Shown here piece after piece: positions 1-10,294 of a stretch of 64,000 bases of DNA. The notes below the pieces were generated by a model. That model did no database searches and had not been told where the DNA came from. It worked only from the letters and a program-made list of their open reading frames with translations. A program made the position numbers and the translations under genes. The DNA is from Scleropages formosus. Lineage: Eukaryota > Chordata > Actinopteri > Osteoglossiformes > Osteoglossidae. The stretch covers positions 20,051,779-20,115,778 of the forward strand of contig NC_041815.1 in NCBI RefSeq assembly GCF_900964775.1, in the 5' to 3' direction. The number at the start of each line of letters is the position of its first letter. Positions within the stretch are counted from its first letter, which is position 1.

Positions 1-920
1 GTGGCCGGAGCTAGGGTTAGGGTTCGGGCTAGGGCAAGTGCTGGAGCCCGGCTAAGGGTTTCAGCTTTTTGCGGGGCCGGCGCTGTGGCTTGCACAGCAG
101 CCAGAGTTCAGCTGGGAGCTCGGGTTAGGGCTGGAGATAGGCTCGGGGCCGGAGCCTGGCCTATGGCTGGAGGTAGGGTTTTGGCCGGAGCTAGGGTTAG
201 GGTTCGGGCTAGGGCAAGTGCTGGAGCCCGGCTAAGGGTTTCAGCTTTTTGCGGGGCCGGCGCTGTGGCTTGCACAGCAGCCAGAGTTCAGCTGGGAGCT
301 CGGGTTAGGGCTGGAGATAGGGTCGGGGCCGGAGCCTGGCCTATGGCTGGAGGTAGGGTTTTGGCCGGAGCTAGGGTTAGGGTTCGGGCTAGGGCAAGTG
401 CTGGAGCCCGGCTAAGGGTTTCAGCTTTTTGCGGGGCCGGCGCTGTGGCTTGCACAGCAGCCAGAGTTCAGCTGGGAGCTCGGGTTAGGGCTGGAGATAG
501 GCTCGGGGCCGGAGCCTGGCCTATGGCTGGAGGTAGGGTTTTGGCCGGAGCTAGGGTTAGGGTTCGGGCTAGGGCAAGTGCTGGAGCCCGGCTAAGGGTT
601 TCAGCTTTTTGCGGGGCCGGCGCTGTGGCTTGCACAGCAGCCAGAGTTCAGCTGGGAGCTCGGGTTAGGGCTGGAGATAGGGTCGGGGCCGGAGCCTGGC
701 CTATGGCTGGAGGTAGGGTTTTGGCCGGAGCTAGGGTTAGGGTTCGGGCTAGGGCAAGTGCTGGAGCCCGGCTAAGGGTTTCAGCTTTTTGCGGGGCCGG
801 CGCTGTGGCTTGCACAGCAGCCAGAGTTCAGCTGGGAGCTCGGGTTAGGGCTGGAGATAGGGTCGGGGCCGGAGCCTGGCCTATGGCTGGAGGTAGGGTT
901 TTGGCCGGAGCTAGGGTTAG
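1..920. repeat. 180-bp minisatellite, about 5.1 copies
   Basis: A GC-rich unit of 180 bp repeats almost perfectly five times, with a short sixth piece ending near 920. Units are nearly identical. One visible variant (gctcgg versus ggtcgg near unit position 140) runs C, G, C, G, G along the array, which hints at growth by 360-bp dimers. The unit length is a multiple of three, so one frame stays open across the array; I regard that as an accident of the repeat, not a gene. The unit contains TTAGGG-like words but is not a telomere tract. The array may continue left of the window. It ends exactly inside a SINE (see 921-1016). Confidence 0.95.
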
Positions 921-1016
921 CTGTGTCCCCCTCCAGCCTTGAGCCCTGAGCTGCTGGGTTAGGCTTCTGTTCCCTGCAACCCCGTATGGGACAAGCAGTT
1001 GAGAAAGTGTGTGTGA
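921..1016 (+). mobile_element. SINE family 1, 3' part only
   Basis: From ccccctccagcc onward the sequence matches the 3' half of the (TG)n-tailed SINE seen complete at 5796-6016, ending in the family's gggacaagc-type block and a short TG tail. The tRNA-like 5' half is absent; its place is taken by the 180-bp minisatellite. Confidence 0.7.
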
Positions 1017-1360
1017 ATTGTGTAAGGGTATTCATTCAGCTGTATTTTTGGGTGACACAAAGCACATTTATGACAGTAGAATGACCACAAAGTGAACAAA
1101 AATATTGTTGTGCTGAATTTATAAGTCAGTTGTATGATTGAAAAGTGTGCATTCTCAAGCTATTTTAGTAGAGTTCCATTGTAGGCTGAAAACTTGATAC
1201 ACGGAATGTTTTCTTGAATGGATTAGTTTTGTAAATCAAGGGATACCTGCACCAGATTGCCATATAGTGATTCTTGTTTCTTCAGATTGTCTGATATCCT
1301 ACAGAACCGCTTTTAATATGAATGAACAACATCAAACGGATTATTAATTGTCTCTTTCAG

Positions 1361-4300
1361 CTGTTTGTGTTTACAGATGGGGAAGTAGGAAATACCAAAG
1401 CTGTTGTTGACCTGGTTAAGAGACATGCTCACTCTCACAGGTGACTTCTTTGCACGTGTGTGGGGGTGTGTGTGCGCGCGTCTGCTTGCATGCCTAGATG
1501 CTCCGGAGCATACGTACACATTCTTACAATGTCACTGCATCTAGGTGCTTCACCTTTGGCATTGGGGAGGGGGCCAGCAGTGCACTGGTGAATGGCATGG
1601 CTGAGGGAGGCTCTGGACACCCACAGTTCATCACTGGATCGGAGAGAATGCAGCCCAAGGTGAGAGAGGGATGGATTAACACAATTCTTCTACCATAGGC
1701 ACACATGAGTTATCCCATGCACGTCTTTATTTCAAGTTCCTCTTTAACCTCTGTCTTTTACCTTTATCGTTTAATTGTTTCTTGGTCCTCTGTTTAGAGC
1801 TTTTTTCTCCTAATTTGGCGAGAAAAAATCGTTTATTGAATGTTCTAAAATGTTCTTGAAATCATTTCGTTTGTAGATTTACATTTGTTCATTTAGCTGA
1901 CATTTTTCCATAAGTAATTTAGTGTCACACTGTGGCTGCTCTTCTTTAGGTTATGCAGTCTCTTCAGTTTGCCTTGCATCCTGTGGCAAAAGACATTGCA
2001 ATAAAGTGGAATGTTGCAGCTGGGATGACTGTAAATCCACTTTCACCTCCTGTTAACATGCTCTTCAACCTTCAGAGAGTCATACAATACTTCCAGCTAA
2101 CAGAACAGGTTTGTAGTCTGTCTACAAACACAGTTTATTGTAAAGATATTAATTTTAGCCTTAATCCTTCCATTAAACAATCATATCATTCCAATAATAT
2201 GATGTAAGGATAATGAAATTAACACATTTCTTTAACAGTATGTTTCATTTATTTGGCTGCCGGTATTTTGTGTTACACACTTAGTAAAGAATCAATATAG
2301 AATAAATTCATGTTGCTTGAATTTATATTTTTCCGGTTGTCTTTCCTAGAATGCTAGTAATATCTCAGGCTCAGTGAGTCTCCATTACACTGTGGAAGAT
2401 AAAGCTTTGGAGAACAAACTCGGCTTTAGTATGAAGCCTAAGACTGATGGCAGGTACTAAGCAGAAACACACATGCATGTATTTTGGCTCTGTAATAATC
2501 AAATGAGCACATAACAGATTGTTTTGTGATGATATTTTGTGTGACCTCGTAGCATGCTGCTGCACAGACTGGGGGCCCGAAAAGCCATTGTGGACCTGGA
2601 AGGGAAGGTGAGAGAGGGAGATGACAAGAGTGCGAAAGAGAGAGCAGTAGAGCTGAGCATCCAGTCAGGAGTGAGCTCCTCCTACACTGCGTTCATTGGA
2701 GTCAACAGGGACAACAAGGAGCCGGTCCAGGGGCCCCTACTGCGCAGAAACATACCTGTTTGTCAGCCTATGATGCTCAAGAGTAAGCGTTTCTCTGGAG
2801 TCCTGCAAACATTTTTTCCTGCACTGCGACATATATCCGGTATATTTCAAAATATTTACTTGTGAATTTTTTGATTTCTGCAGGTAAGTGGTAATTTTTT
2901 AAAATAAGAATTCAATTCCTAGAAGTGACTTGTACAACATTTATATGCAAAAACATTCATGTAAATAATATGAGGATAGTGAAATTAATGACAAGTTAAA
3001 TGACTTATATTCAGTTCCATGTTTTGTCATCAGTCCTTGATTATCCTACATTGCATAACATGCTCTTCCACTTAATTTAATCAATTTACATGTATTCAGT
3101 CAGCTGACACTTTTCTCTAATATGACTCCAAAGTGAATGTCAAACTAACATACAGTGATTTACTCATTTATATAGCTTGGTAACTTTTACTGGAGCAGTT
3201 TGGTGTAAGCACCTTGGTCAAAGGTATTAAACCGGGAGGTGTGATTTGAAATTTCAATCTATAAACCCAGAGGCAGTAGTGATAATCACTGCTCTTTTGC
3301 AATAGTGAACTGGGTATTGTGGTTTTCTGTGTCTCCCTGTGGTTTTGTGACCAGTGTCTGTTAAGCAACTTTTATTCAAACTTGAAAGTTTGCATTTTAA
3401 ACAGACGTTCCCATATATCCATTTTCTTTTTTGTGCAGGGTGTAAAGTTCAACGTGGGATGTTATGTTCGGGTGAGTTTCAGACAAAAATGAGCATGATT
3501 GGAATAGCAGGTACTGCATTACATGAAATTCCTCTATAGTAAGTTTATTTTACTATTTTTTGCCCTTCTAATTAAGAGTATGCTATGAGTTTTTGGTAGA
3601 TGATGATTGCTATATATAATGTGTTCTGCCCTTAGCTGTGCTTTTCGATAAAAAGTGCAGGAAACCTGCGCCTCAAGCCTTGAGATGCATGAACTGTAAG
3701 TTCCTAGAAATTACTTGTACAGCATTCATATGCAAGAACATTAATGTAAATGTTCTGAAGATAGTGAAATTAATGACAAGATTTATTTCTTTAACACACA
3801 CACACACATCTTCAGAACCGCCTGTCCCATATGGGGTCACGGGGAACCAGAGCCTACCTGGTAACACAGGGCGTAAGGCCAGAGAGGGAGGGGACACACC
3901 CAGGACGGGACGCCAGTCCGTCGCAAGGCACCCCAAGCGGGACTCGAACCCCAGACCCACCGGAAAGCAGAACCGTGGTCCAACTCACTGCGCCACCGCA
4001 CCCCCCTATTTCTTTAACACTGACTTCAAAATATTTTAAAGTGTACGTACACTGTAGACCTTATATAACATGGACGGCAGGGTCCAAACTTTCATGCCGC
4101 GTTATGACCGCGCTCTAACAAGTTTCTAGTTGTGACGAATGTTGACGAAAGTTTAACTCCAGTTTGCTGCTGAGACAAGATTAAAGTAAGTAAAAGTAAG
4201 CATCCAGACATTTGTGTGAGCCAAAATAAGTGATACTTTGCAGCATACCTACTGGTAATTACTAATAACACAGAATAAAGCGCAGTTCAAGAGTTCTTGT

Positions 4301-7300
4301 TTTTCTTGATGAACTGCAATGTAATAAGTTCCACAACATTAAATGCACTTCCTCACGAATTACTCACGGAAATTTACGACAAAAACACTGTTGATATCGT
4401 GGAAATAACTAAATAGTATTTTACAAAGTTTTATAGAAGGACATAAACTGAACTTACTGATTATGTTTTAATGAAAAAGAGTCATGGGTGGACTGTTTTA
4501 TTGTATTGTTTCTTTTTTGGCGTTTTTCCTGATGGACTTTAGATGTAGAATGTAAATCCTGTCCACATTTTCAGACTCTAGCCATTGAATGCAGTATCCA
4601 TGGCTCCTAGAGCCTCAGTCACTTTAGGTGGTGGAGGGGGTGGAGCTTCATCTTCATCCCTGCTATCAAGAACTTCAGTTGAGACTAGAATACCTAATTC
4701 ATTTGCTGCAGTGGTCTCATCCCCTAAATGTTTATACCCCGGACACTTGTCATCAATATGAATCCATTGTACACTGTCTATACCACATCGTGAGAAGATT
4801 CCTTCACAAACACACACACACACACACACATTTTCAGAACCGCTTGTCCTATACAGGGTCGCGGGGAACCGGAGCCTACCCGGCAACACAGGGCGTAAGG
4901 CCGGAGGGGGAGGGGACACACCCAGGACGGGACGCCAGTCCGTCGCAAGGCACCCCAAGCGGGACTTGAACCCCAGACCCCCCGGAGAGCAGGACTGCGG
5001 TCCAACCCACTGCGCCACCGCACCCCCTCCTTCACAAACAGTTTCTGCTTTTCTCACATCTTCTGGAGTAAATCCTTCAAAGGTTTTCATCAGAGTCCAA
5101 CTTCTTACTCATTGTGGTCTGTGACAGGAGCAAATGTCTCCCACAGACCTATTTCCCAGTACTTTTCAATTGTGTTGTTTGTCACGTTATATGTGATCCT
5201 TTGTTGTATCGAGTCACATTATATCGGGTCTACAGTGTATTTTCCTTGATTATCCTACATTCCATACCCATAATTCCATAACTCCAAAGTGAATGTTTTG
5301 TTACTTAGTGATTTTATCCATTTATACAGCTTGGCAACCTTTATTGGAGTAATTCAAGCTAAGCACCTTGCTCTAAGGTATTACACAAGGCAGTGTGGTT
5401 TGAAATTGCAATCTCTAAACTCAGAAGGAGTAGCTGTAACTACTGCACTACCTGCTGCTCATTTTCCATAATGAACTGGGTATTAATTGTGGTTTGCTGT
5501 GTTTCCTTAACTCTGTGACCAGTGAATGTTATTTATCTTAAGCAACTTTTATTCAAACTTGGAAACTAGATGCATTTTAACAAAATATTCCAATATATCC
5601 ATTTGCTTCCTTGTGCAGCTCCAAGGCCTCCATTCATGCAACAGGGTGAGTTTATAAGCCAAAAATGAACACAATTGGAATCATGGAGATTACATTATTA
5701 AGATTCATCTCTAGTAAGGTTTTTTTCCTATTAAAAAAACTGTTTTACTATGGTTTTATGATTACTAATATTTAATGTGTTCTGCCCTTAACTGTGACGG
5801 GGGTGCGGTGGCGCAGTAGGTTGGACCGCAGTCCTGCTCTTCGGTGGGTCTGGGGTTCAAGTCCCGCTTGGGGTGCCTTGCGGCGGACTGGCGTCCCGTC
5901 CTGGGTGTGTCCCCTCCCCCTCCAGCCTTACGCCCTGTGTTGCCGGGTAGGCTCCGGTTCCCCGTGACCCCGTAAGGGGCAAGCGGTTCTGAAAATGTGT
6001 GTGTGTGTGTGTGTGTGCCCTTAACTGTTTTCCCAAGAAGATTTCGGTAGAGTCGAGTATCAGTCTGCAAGATCCGTAGGCTTTAAGGTAAGAAGCATAC
6101 GTTTTTAACCTGGAGCTGAAAATTAACTCTAAAATAAGAGTAAAAAGGAGTCAAATTAGTTTATGAAACAGTGCATGTAGTGCAATGGCTGCAGTGTAAT
6201 ACCATGCAGGTTATATGTACAGTATGGTTTGTTTACATTTCAGATGCCAGGTTTTTCAGTGTCTTTCCAACTGCTATATTTTCTCCTGTTCGTCTCCACA
6301 TATGCAGTGTTGGATTTGACAGGAAGCTAAACTCCTCAACCAATAACACAATGGACAATCAGTATTATTGCTCTAGTTTATTAACCGAAGGTGTGAAGCT
6401 AAGAAAAAGAATACAATTCTTAAAAGCTATTAAGCAGTGCACTCAAATTATGTATAATGGGACATTTTCATAAAGCAATTTAATTATAGTACTCCTTGTA
6501 TCTTTTTCATATTGTGGCCGACGAGTCAGCAAGACAGTATACAGAAGAACAACTGAAATGTCATAAACTGTCTGGTAAAATCTATAAAGAGCTTGCAAGT
6601 TTGCAGTGAAGTTCCAAATAATAAAATTAAATCTCAAATGTGCAAAACATAAATGCGAGGCACTAATTATGTGAGCCCATGAGTGCAAATGACTGAGGCA
6701 GATGAAAAAGAAATGGCAAGAAGAGAGTACGCATCAGAGCAGAAAATCTTTAATGTGGTTCTGTATTTTGTGGCTAGTTGTTCCATTTGTATTCTGTAAG
6801 TATAAAAAATGTTTTTACAGTCTAATTAGATTGTATAAAACTGATAACTGTTCCTACAAGTGTTTTACAGTATGTTGATAGACATCCATAATATTGTTCA
6901 TAATTTCAACATCTTTCTCTCCCCCCTCAGAATTTGCTGCAACTTCTGCTGCGATTGGAATACCAGAAGGTTACTTTTTAAATATAATATGTGGGAATTT
7001 TCGGTTGTAGGGGATTGTAGGAAGTGTAATCAATTTGATTTGTGTGCAAGTCCAACCACCACCTCAGTCAGTGAAAGCTCACTATATATCTTTTATTATT
7101 AATAATAATAAACATCTGTTAGGGGAAGCACAGGTGGCATTTACTCCATAACATTCTAATAAACAAACATGAAAATAAGACTACTAAAAGGTTACAATTT
7201 TTTAGCTGATTAATCAAAAATATTTGAAAGTCTTTGGTGATGTCTGCATGATGAAAACTTTTCAACTTAAACAGCACCAAAGATAAAAAGGGAGGATCCC

Positions 7301-7911
7301 ATGTTGGAGCTGATTGGTCTGCAGAAGGCTGATGGGTCCTGGGACCTCCACAAATCCCTGACTTCCATCCTAGGGAAGAAGGAAGAGGAAGTGACCAAAG
7401 CATCACCTGGAAAGGTAATGGGCTCTAAGAGGATTCACATGCAGATTGCATTTGGAGAAATATTCCTTATATAACTGAATCAAGTGACTACTAATGGAAA
7501 TGAAGTTCTCTAGAGAACTGTTTACTGTAATTAACTTTACAGTCCATTAGTGTTTCATTCTGGTCCATGATCCTTGACTGTGTTTCCCTCCCCAGCCTGA
7601 GTTTTCTTCAGTCTGGGCCACAGTGTTGGCAGTTCTATGGCTACATGGACATAAGGCTGAATCCAGGGATGAGTGGCAGTTTGTGGCTACAAAAGCAATG
7701 ACCTGGGTCAGAGCTCAGTCAGGTACAGGAGAACTCTTTCATTCTTTCACTGACACATACACATACAGTATATGTTAGAGAATACTAATATCACCCACAC
7801 CCTTTAGGAAAATTAAATCACTGTGTTCAAAAAATTTGTGTTTCAGGGTTTGATTTGACAGAGTTTTTAGCAGCTGGGAATTCCTTCCTTGGTCTCCAGG
7901 TGAAGCTGTAG
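1361..7911 (+). CDS. vwa5a: vwa5a-like copy A, 3' part (exons 10 to stop); 5' exons left of window
   Basis: Family: von Willebrand A domain-containing protein 5A (VIT + vWA, intracellular, molecular role poorly known). Visible exons: 1361-1440, 1545-1659, 1950-2108, 2350-2453, 2553-2782, then small exons 3439-3471, 3636-3695, 5619-5645 and 6931-6969, then 7275-7414, 7596-7722 and 7847-7911. Without a possible pair near 6038-6087/6244-6250 they join into an open frame of 392 residues. The first exon encodes the end of the vWA domain ([10 protein letters not shown], with the FTDG aspartate), the next the FGIGEG block. The last three encode the conserved ADGSWDL and WLHGHKA regions. Splice sites are GT-AG throughout. 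The stop TAG at 7909 lies where copy B has TGG, so A ends eight codons earlier. A SINE sits just upstream of one small exon. Assignment of the small exons is inference from phase and homology to B. Confidence 0.85.
3080..3300 (-). mobile_element. tRNA-type SINE remnant (family 2)
   Basis: Read on the minus strand it has a degenerate tRNA-like head and the family tail with the tttctccaaagtg-like block near 3110-3135. The same remnant recurs at about 5275-5465 because the region was duplicated, so it predates the duplication. Confidence 0.55.
3798..4006 (-). mobile_element. SINE family 1, full length, with target duplication
   Basis: A complete copy in reverse orientation with (CA)n at its left end (the tail) and the tRNA-like head ending ..gcgccaccgcacccccc at the right. 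Flanking 14-bp direct repeats tatttctttaacac lie at 3784-3797 and 4007-4020. Confidence 0.92.
4050..5237 (-). mobile_element. TA-flanked DNA transposon remnant, probably pogo/Tigger-like
   Basis: The left end cactgtagacc.. and right end ..ggtctacagtg are inverted repeats (roughly 20 bp with mismatches), flanked on both sides by TA, as expected for Tc1/mariner-pogo elements. On the minus strand, pieces flanking the inserted SINE encode a transposase-like C-terminal segment (FEGFTPEDVRKA, then CGIDSVQWIHIDDKCPGY). I assign pogo/Tigger from the TA duplication and this segment, without a search. The remnant is 1.19 kb including a SINE at 4813-5028, so most of the transposase is missing. Confidence 0.6.
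4813..5028 (-). mobile_element. SINE family 1 nested in the DNA transposon
   Basis: Full-length reverse copy with a (CA)n tail at left. The 12-13-bp target duplication (ccttcacaaaca) occurs at 4801-4812 and 5029-5040. It is younger than the transposon it interrupts. Confidence 0.92.
5796..6016 (+). mobile_element. SINE family 1, forward reference copy, next to a 3' splice site
   Basis: A complete forward copy: A-box-like ggtggcgcagtaggttgg, B-box-like ggttcaagtcc, a conserved body, and a (TG)n tail. The target duplication gcccttaactgt flanks it (5784-5795, 6017-6028). Only about nine bases separate the right duplication from the AG proposed as acceptor of a small exon (6038-6087), so the insertion displaced the branch-point region of that intron. 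Confidence 0.9.
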
Positions 7912-8851
7912 AGCTTTAGCATGCAAGAGTGATCAACTCCTTAAGTGCTCTCAATAATGTCCAGACACTGAAAAAGAATGAATATTTTCATATATTGAAA
8001 TACCCATTTATCTATACCTTTGACTTTAAGATGATTCTTTAACTTTACATATGGATAATTATTGCATGTCTAATATCACATTTAATTTTACTTTTATTCA
8101 TTAGCTGATGCTTTTCTCGGAATTTACAATGTTAATGTTACAATAATTACAAGCTTACAATTAATTACTCATTTATACAGCCGGGTAATTTTACTGGAGC
8201 AATTTAGGGTAAGTACCTTGCTCAAGGGTACTACAGCCAGGGTTGGGGATCGAATCGGCGACCTTTGGATCCAAATAGGCATTTAAAGGGGGCTTTAATA
8301 ATAGCCGTATTAACATAATGGCTAAAACACTTATCCACAGTATGTTATACAAAAAATGTTTCAAATATAATAGTTATTGTGTAATTGTCATGAATTTTTC
8401 TAGCTATTACATAGTTTAGAAAACAGATATTTGTAATCAATGCATAAGAAAGCATGCTGTGTATAAACTGCACATGAACTATTTCAGAATGTCTCTTGAA
8501 ATAAACATTTGCATTTGCGTTTAAAAGATCTGCACTGGATTCATTAAATTCAGAACCAATTATCAGTATGTTGGGTATAAAAACTTTAACATGTGAATTT
8601 ATATTGTAACACTACTGTATAACAGTAGTCCTATTAGGTGAGTCATTTTTAAGAAGATTCACATGTGTCTGTTGCCAGGAGACACATGTGAGTTTTTTGG
8701 AAATGATATTCATGGTTGGGGTGCTGATTTTAAACCACTTAAAGCAAAAAACACACACCCTGCAGTAATAAGGAGTGATGGAGCAGTACTACAGACTGCT
8801 CAGGCACCTTTCACTCTTTCCTACATCGACGTGCACTTCATTGAAAGTTTC

Positions 8852-8894
<43 letters not shown>

Positions 8895-9221
8895 AATGCA
8901 CAGAGTCCCCAGTGCGATCACATCACGGAAACTCTGGGTAGAGTTTATCGCCATAAAGTGTGAAGTACATTCATAACCTCTTCGATCATTGAAAGAACTG
9001 CATGCATTTCTGCTGGAAGAAGGACAGCCCAATGTCAGACTCATAGTTCAAAATTGTATTGAACTATATCAGCACCTGCAGTGTGTGCTGAGGATGTCTG
9101 GCCAGCTGTGATGTTGTAATCACAATGACTGACACGTGGTTCTGTAAAAACTGTATGCTCACCATAAACACTTTGCAAGAATGACCACATTACCCAAGGA
9201 CCAAGGCTGTTAAGATACAAA

Positions 9222-9385
9222 CACACACACACTGACTAGGGTCGTGGCGAACTGAAGCCTAACCCGGCAACACAGGGCACAAGGCTGGAGGGGACACACC
9301 CAGGACGGGACGCCAGTCCATCGCCAGCCACCGAGCCCCAGACCCACCCGAAAGCAGGACCTGGCCAAACCTCCTGTGCTCCCCT
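9222..9385 (-). mobile_element. SINE family 1, degraded reverse copy
   Basis: Recognisable blocks include the CA tract, gggtcgtggcgaac, acccggcaacacagggc, cccaggacgggacgccagtcc and a worn head. It is more diverged than most copies in the window and no clear target duplication is visible. Confidence 0.75.
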
Positions 9386-9404
9386 TTGATACAGGCATTC
9401 CCAT

Positions 9405-9760
9405 TTATTCATGTAGCAGATGCTTTTCTCCAAAGCAACTTTCAACAAACTATATGCAGCGTTACCAGCCCCCACCTTCTTCACCAAGGTGACTTACACT
9501 GCTAGTATTGTATACTACTTACAATGGGTCACTCATACATACATCAGTGGAACACACTGACACTCTCTCTGTCACACACTATGGAGGAACCTGAACAGCA
9601 TGCCTTGGGAAGGAAACCAGAGCACCTGGAAGAAAGCCACACACACTGGGAAAACATCCAGACTACACACAGACAGAGTGGGGATTGAACCCCCATCCTC
9701 TCGCAACACTCAGGCACTTTGAGACACAAGCGCTACTCGCTGTGCCACCCTGATGAAATG
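9405..9760 (-). mobile_element. SINE family 3 (long tRNA-derived SINE), reverse
   Basis: Shares long blocks with 15684-16025 (forward) and 53908-54275 (reverse): the tail block agcagatgcttttctccaaa, the middle tcagtggaacac..cacacactatgg, and the head with gggattgaaccc and gtgccaccctg. The head is tRNA-like. The tail resembles that of family 2. Confidence 0.8.
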
Positions 9761-10139
9761 AAACCGTACGTTACTACAATCCAGGACTCTGCCGAAAAGC
9801 ATGAGTAGCTGTATTCTCAAGTGTGCCAGCAAAAGTGCATGAAGTGACCAAACAGAATAAGTAAAGTAAGCGAACACCTAACACAATGATGGACGTAATA
9901 ATTTCTAAAAACAAAGGGTAAACATATCATGATCATTTATGGCCACAGGAAAAAGAGGAGTCGACGTCGTGTCTCGGCTGCCCTGCGAACGTCTGTGATC
10001 CTCAGGCGAGAGCGGAGAACAGAACCGCCAAGCTGTTGTTCGAAAGCCATTTTACTATAGAATTCCCTGATTCTTAAGACTTCCTGTCTCGGAGATGTTT
10101 TGAACCAAAAACGGATGAGGTGGGGACCTTTAAAACCAA

Positions 10140-10294
10140 ATCTGAGTGCTCAATCGATATGACATGATGATGTTGAACAGCCGGCCAGCGTGTGACTCAC
10201 TCAGAGCCCCCTCCCGCTAACGGCCAGACATGTCAGACCCTGGAGTGGACTGACAGAAAAACGTATAAAATACCTCCGCTCACTTACTTAGTTC
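10140..10294 (+). promoter_or_regulatory. TATA promoter of copy B
   Basis: tataaaat at about 10264 lies roughly 30 bp before the proposed start. The block from about 10170 is shared with copy C (about 26920-27040): gtgtgactc, ccagacatgtcag and cctccgctcactta. Conservation of this stretch between two paralogues, next to quickly diverging spacer, supports promoter function. The transcription start itself is inferred. Confidence 0.65.

Larger units (their letters stand above)
2885..6090 (+). repeat. Local duplications of a ~0.8-kb intron-exon unit inside copy A
   Basis: Three stretches resemble one another: about 2885-3000 with 3697-3790 (cttgtac..catatgcaa..gatagtgaaattaatgacaag), and about 3020-3640 with 5240-5795 (ccttgattatcctacatt, then a reverse tRNA-like SINE remnant, then gaactgggtatt, then the ttgtgcag acceptor, then tttaatgtgttctgccctta). 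Each long copy carries a small exon near its middle and another near its end. The second copy is interrupted by a DNA transposon (4050-5237) and a SINE (5796-6016). Confidence 0.75.
7912..10260. other. Spacer between copies A and B: 3' UTR of A plus repeats
   Basis: Contains a likely 3' UTR with AATAAA near 8498, a reverse tRNA-type SINE remnant (about 8092-8270), a 35-nt poly(A) run (about 8856-8891), a reverse SINE family 1 remnant (9222-9385) and a reverse SINE family 3 copy (9405-9760). The stretch 8895-8990 (gagtccccagtgcgat..) is related to about 26300-26390 downstream of copy B, so the duplicated unit extends past the stop codons. No gene seen. Confidence 0.6.

Noticed and set aside
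1-920. Telomere or subtelomere because of TTAGGG words
   Set aside because: The words are scattered inside a complex 180-bp unit, not a (TTAGGG)n tract, and genes follow directly.
1-942. 313-residue open frame rich in Gly, Ala, Arg and Val
   Set aside because: It is the 180-bp minisatellite read in one frame; the unit length is a multiple of three, so the frame stays open by chance. No start, splice or family signal supports it.
4628-4969. Open frames with [19 protein letters not shown] text, recurring at 20046, 25718 and 59530
   Set aside because: All are the same SINE body read through; the repeated peptides reflect the repeat, not a gene family.
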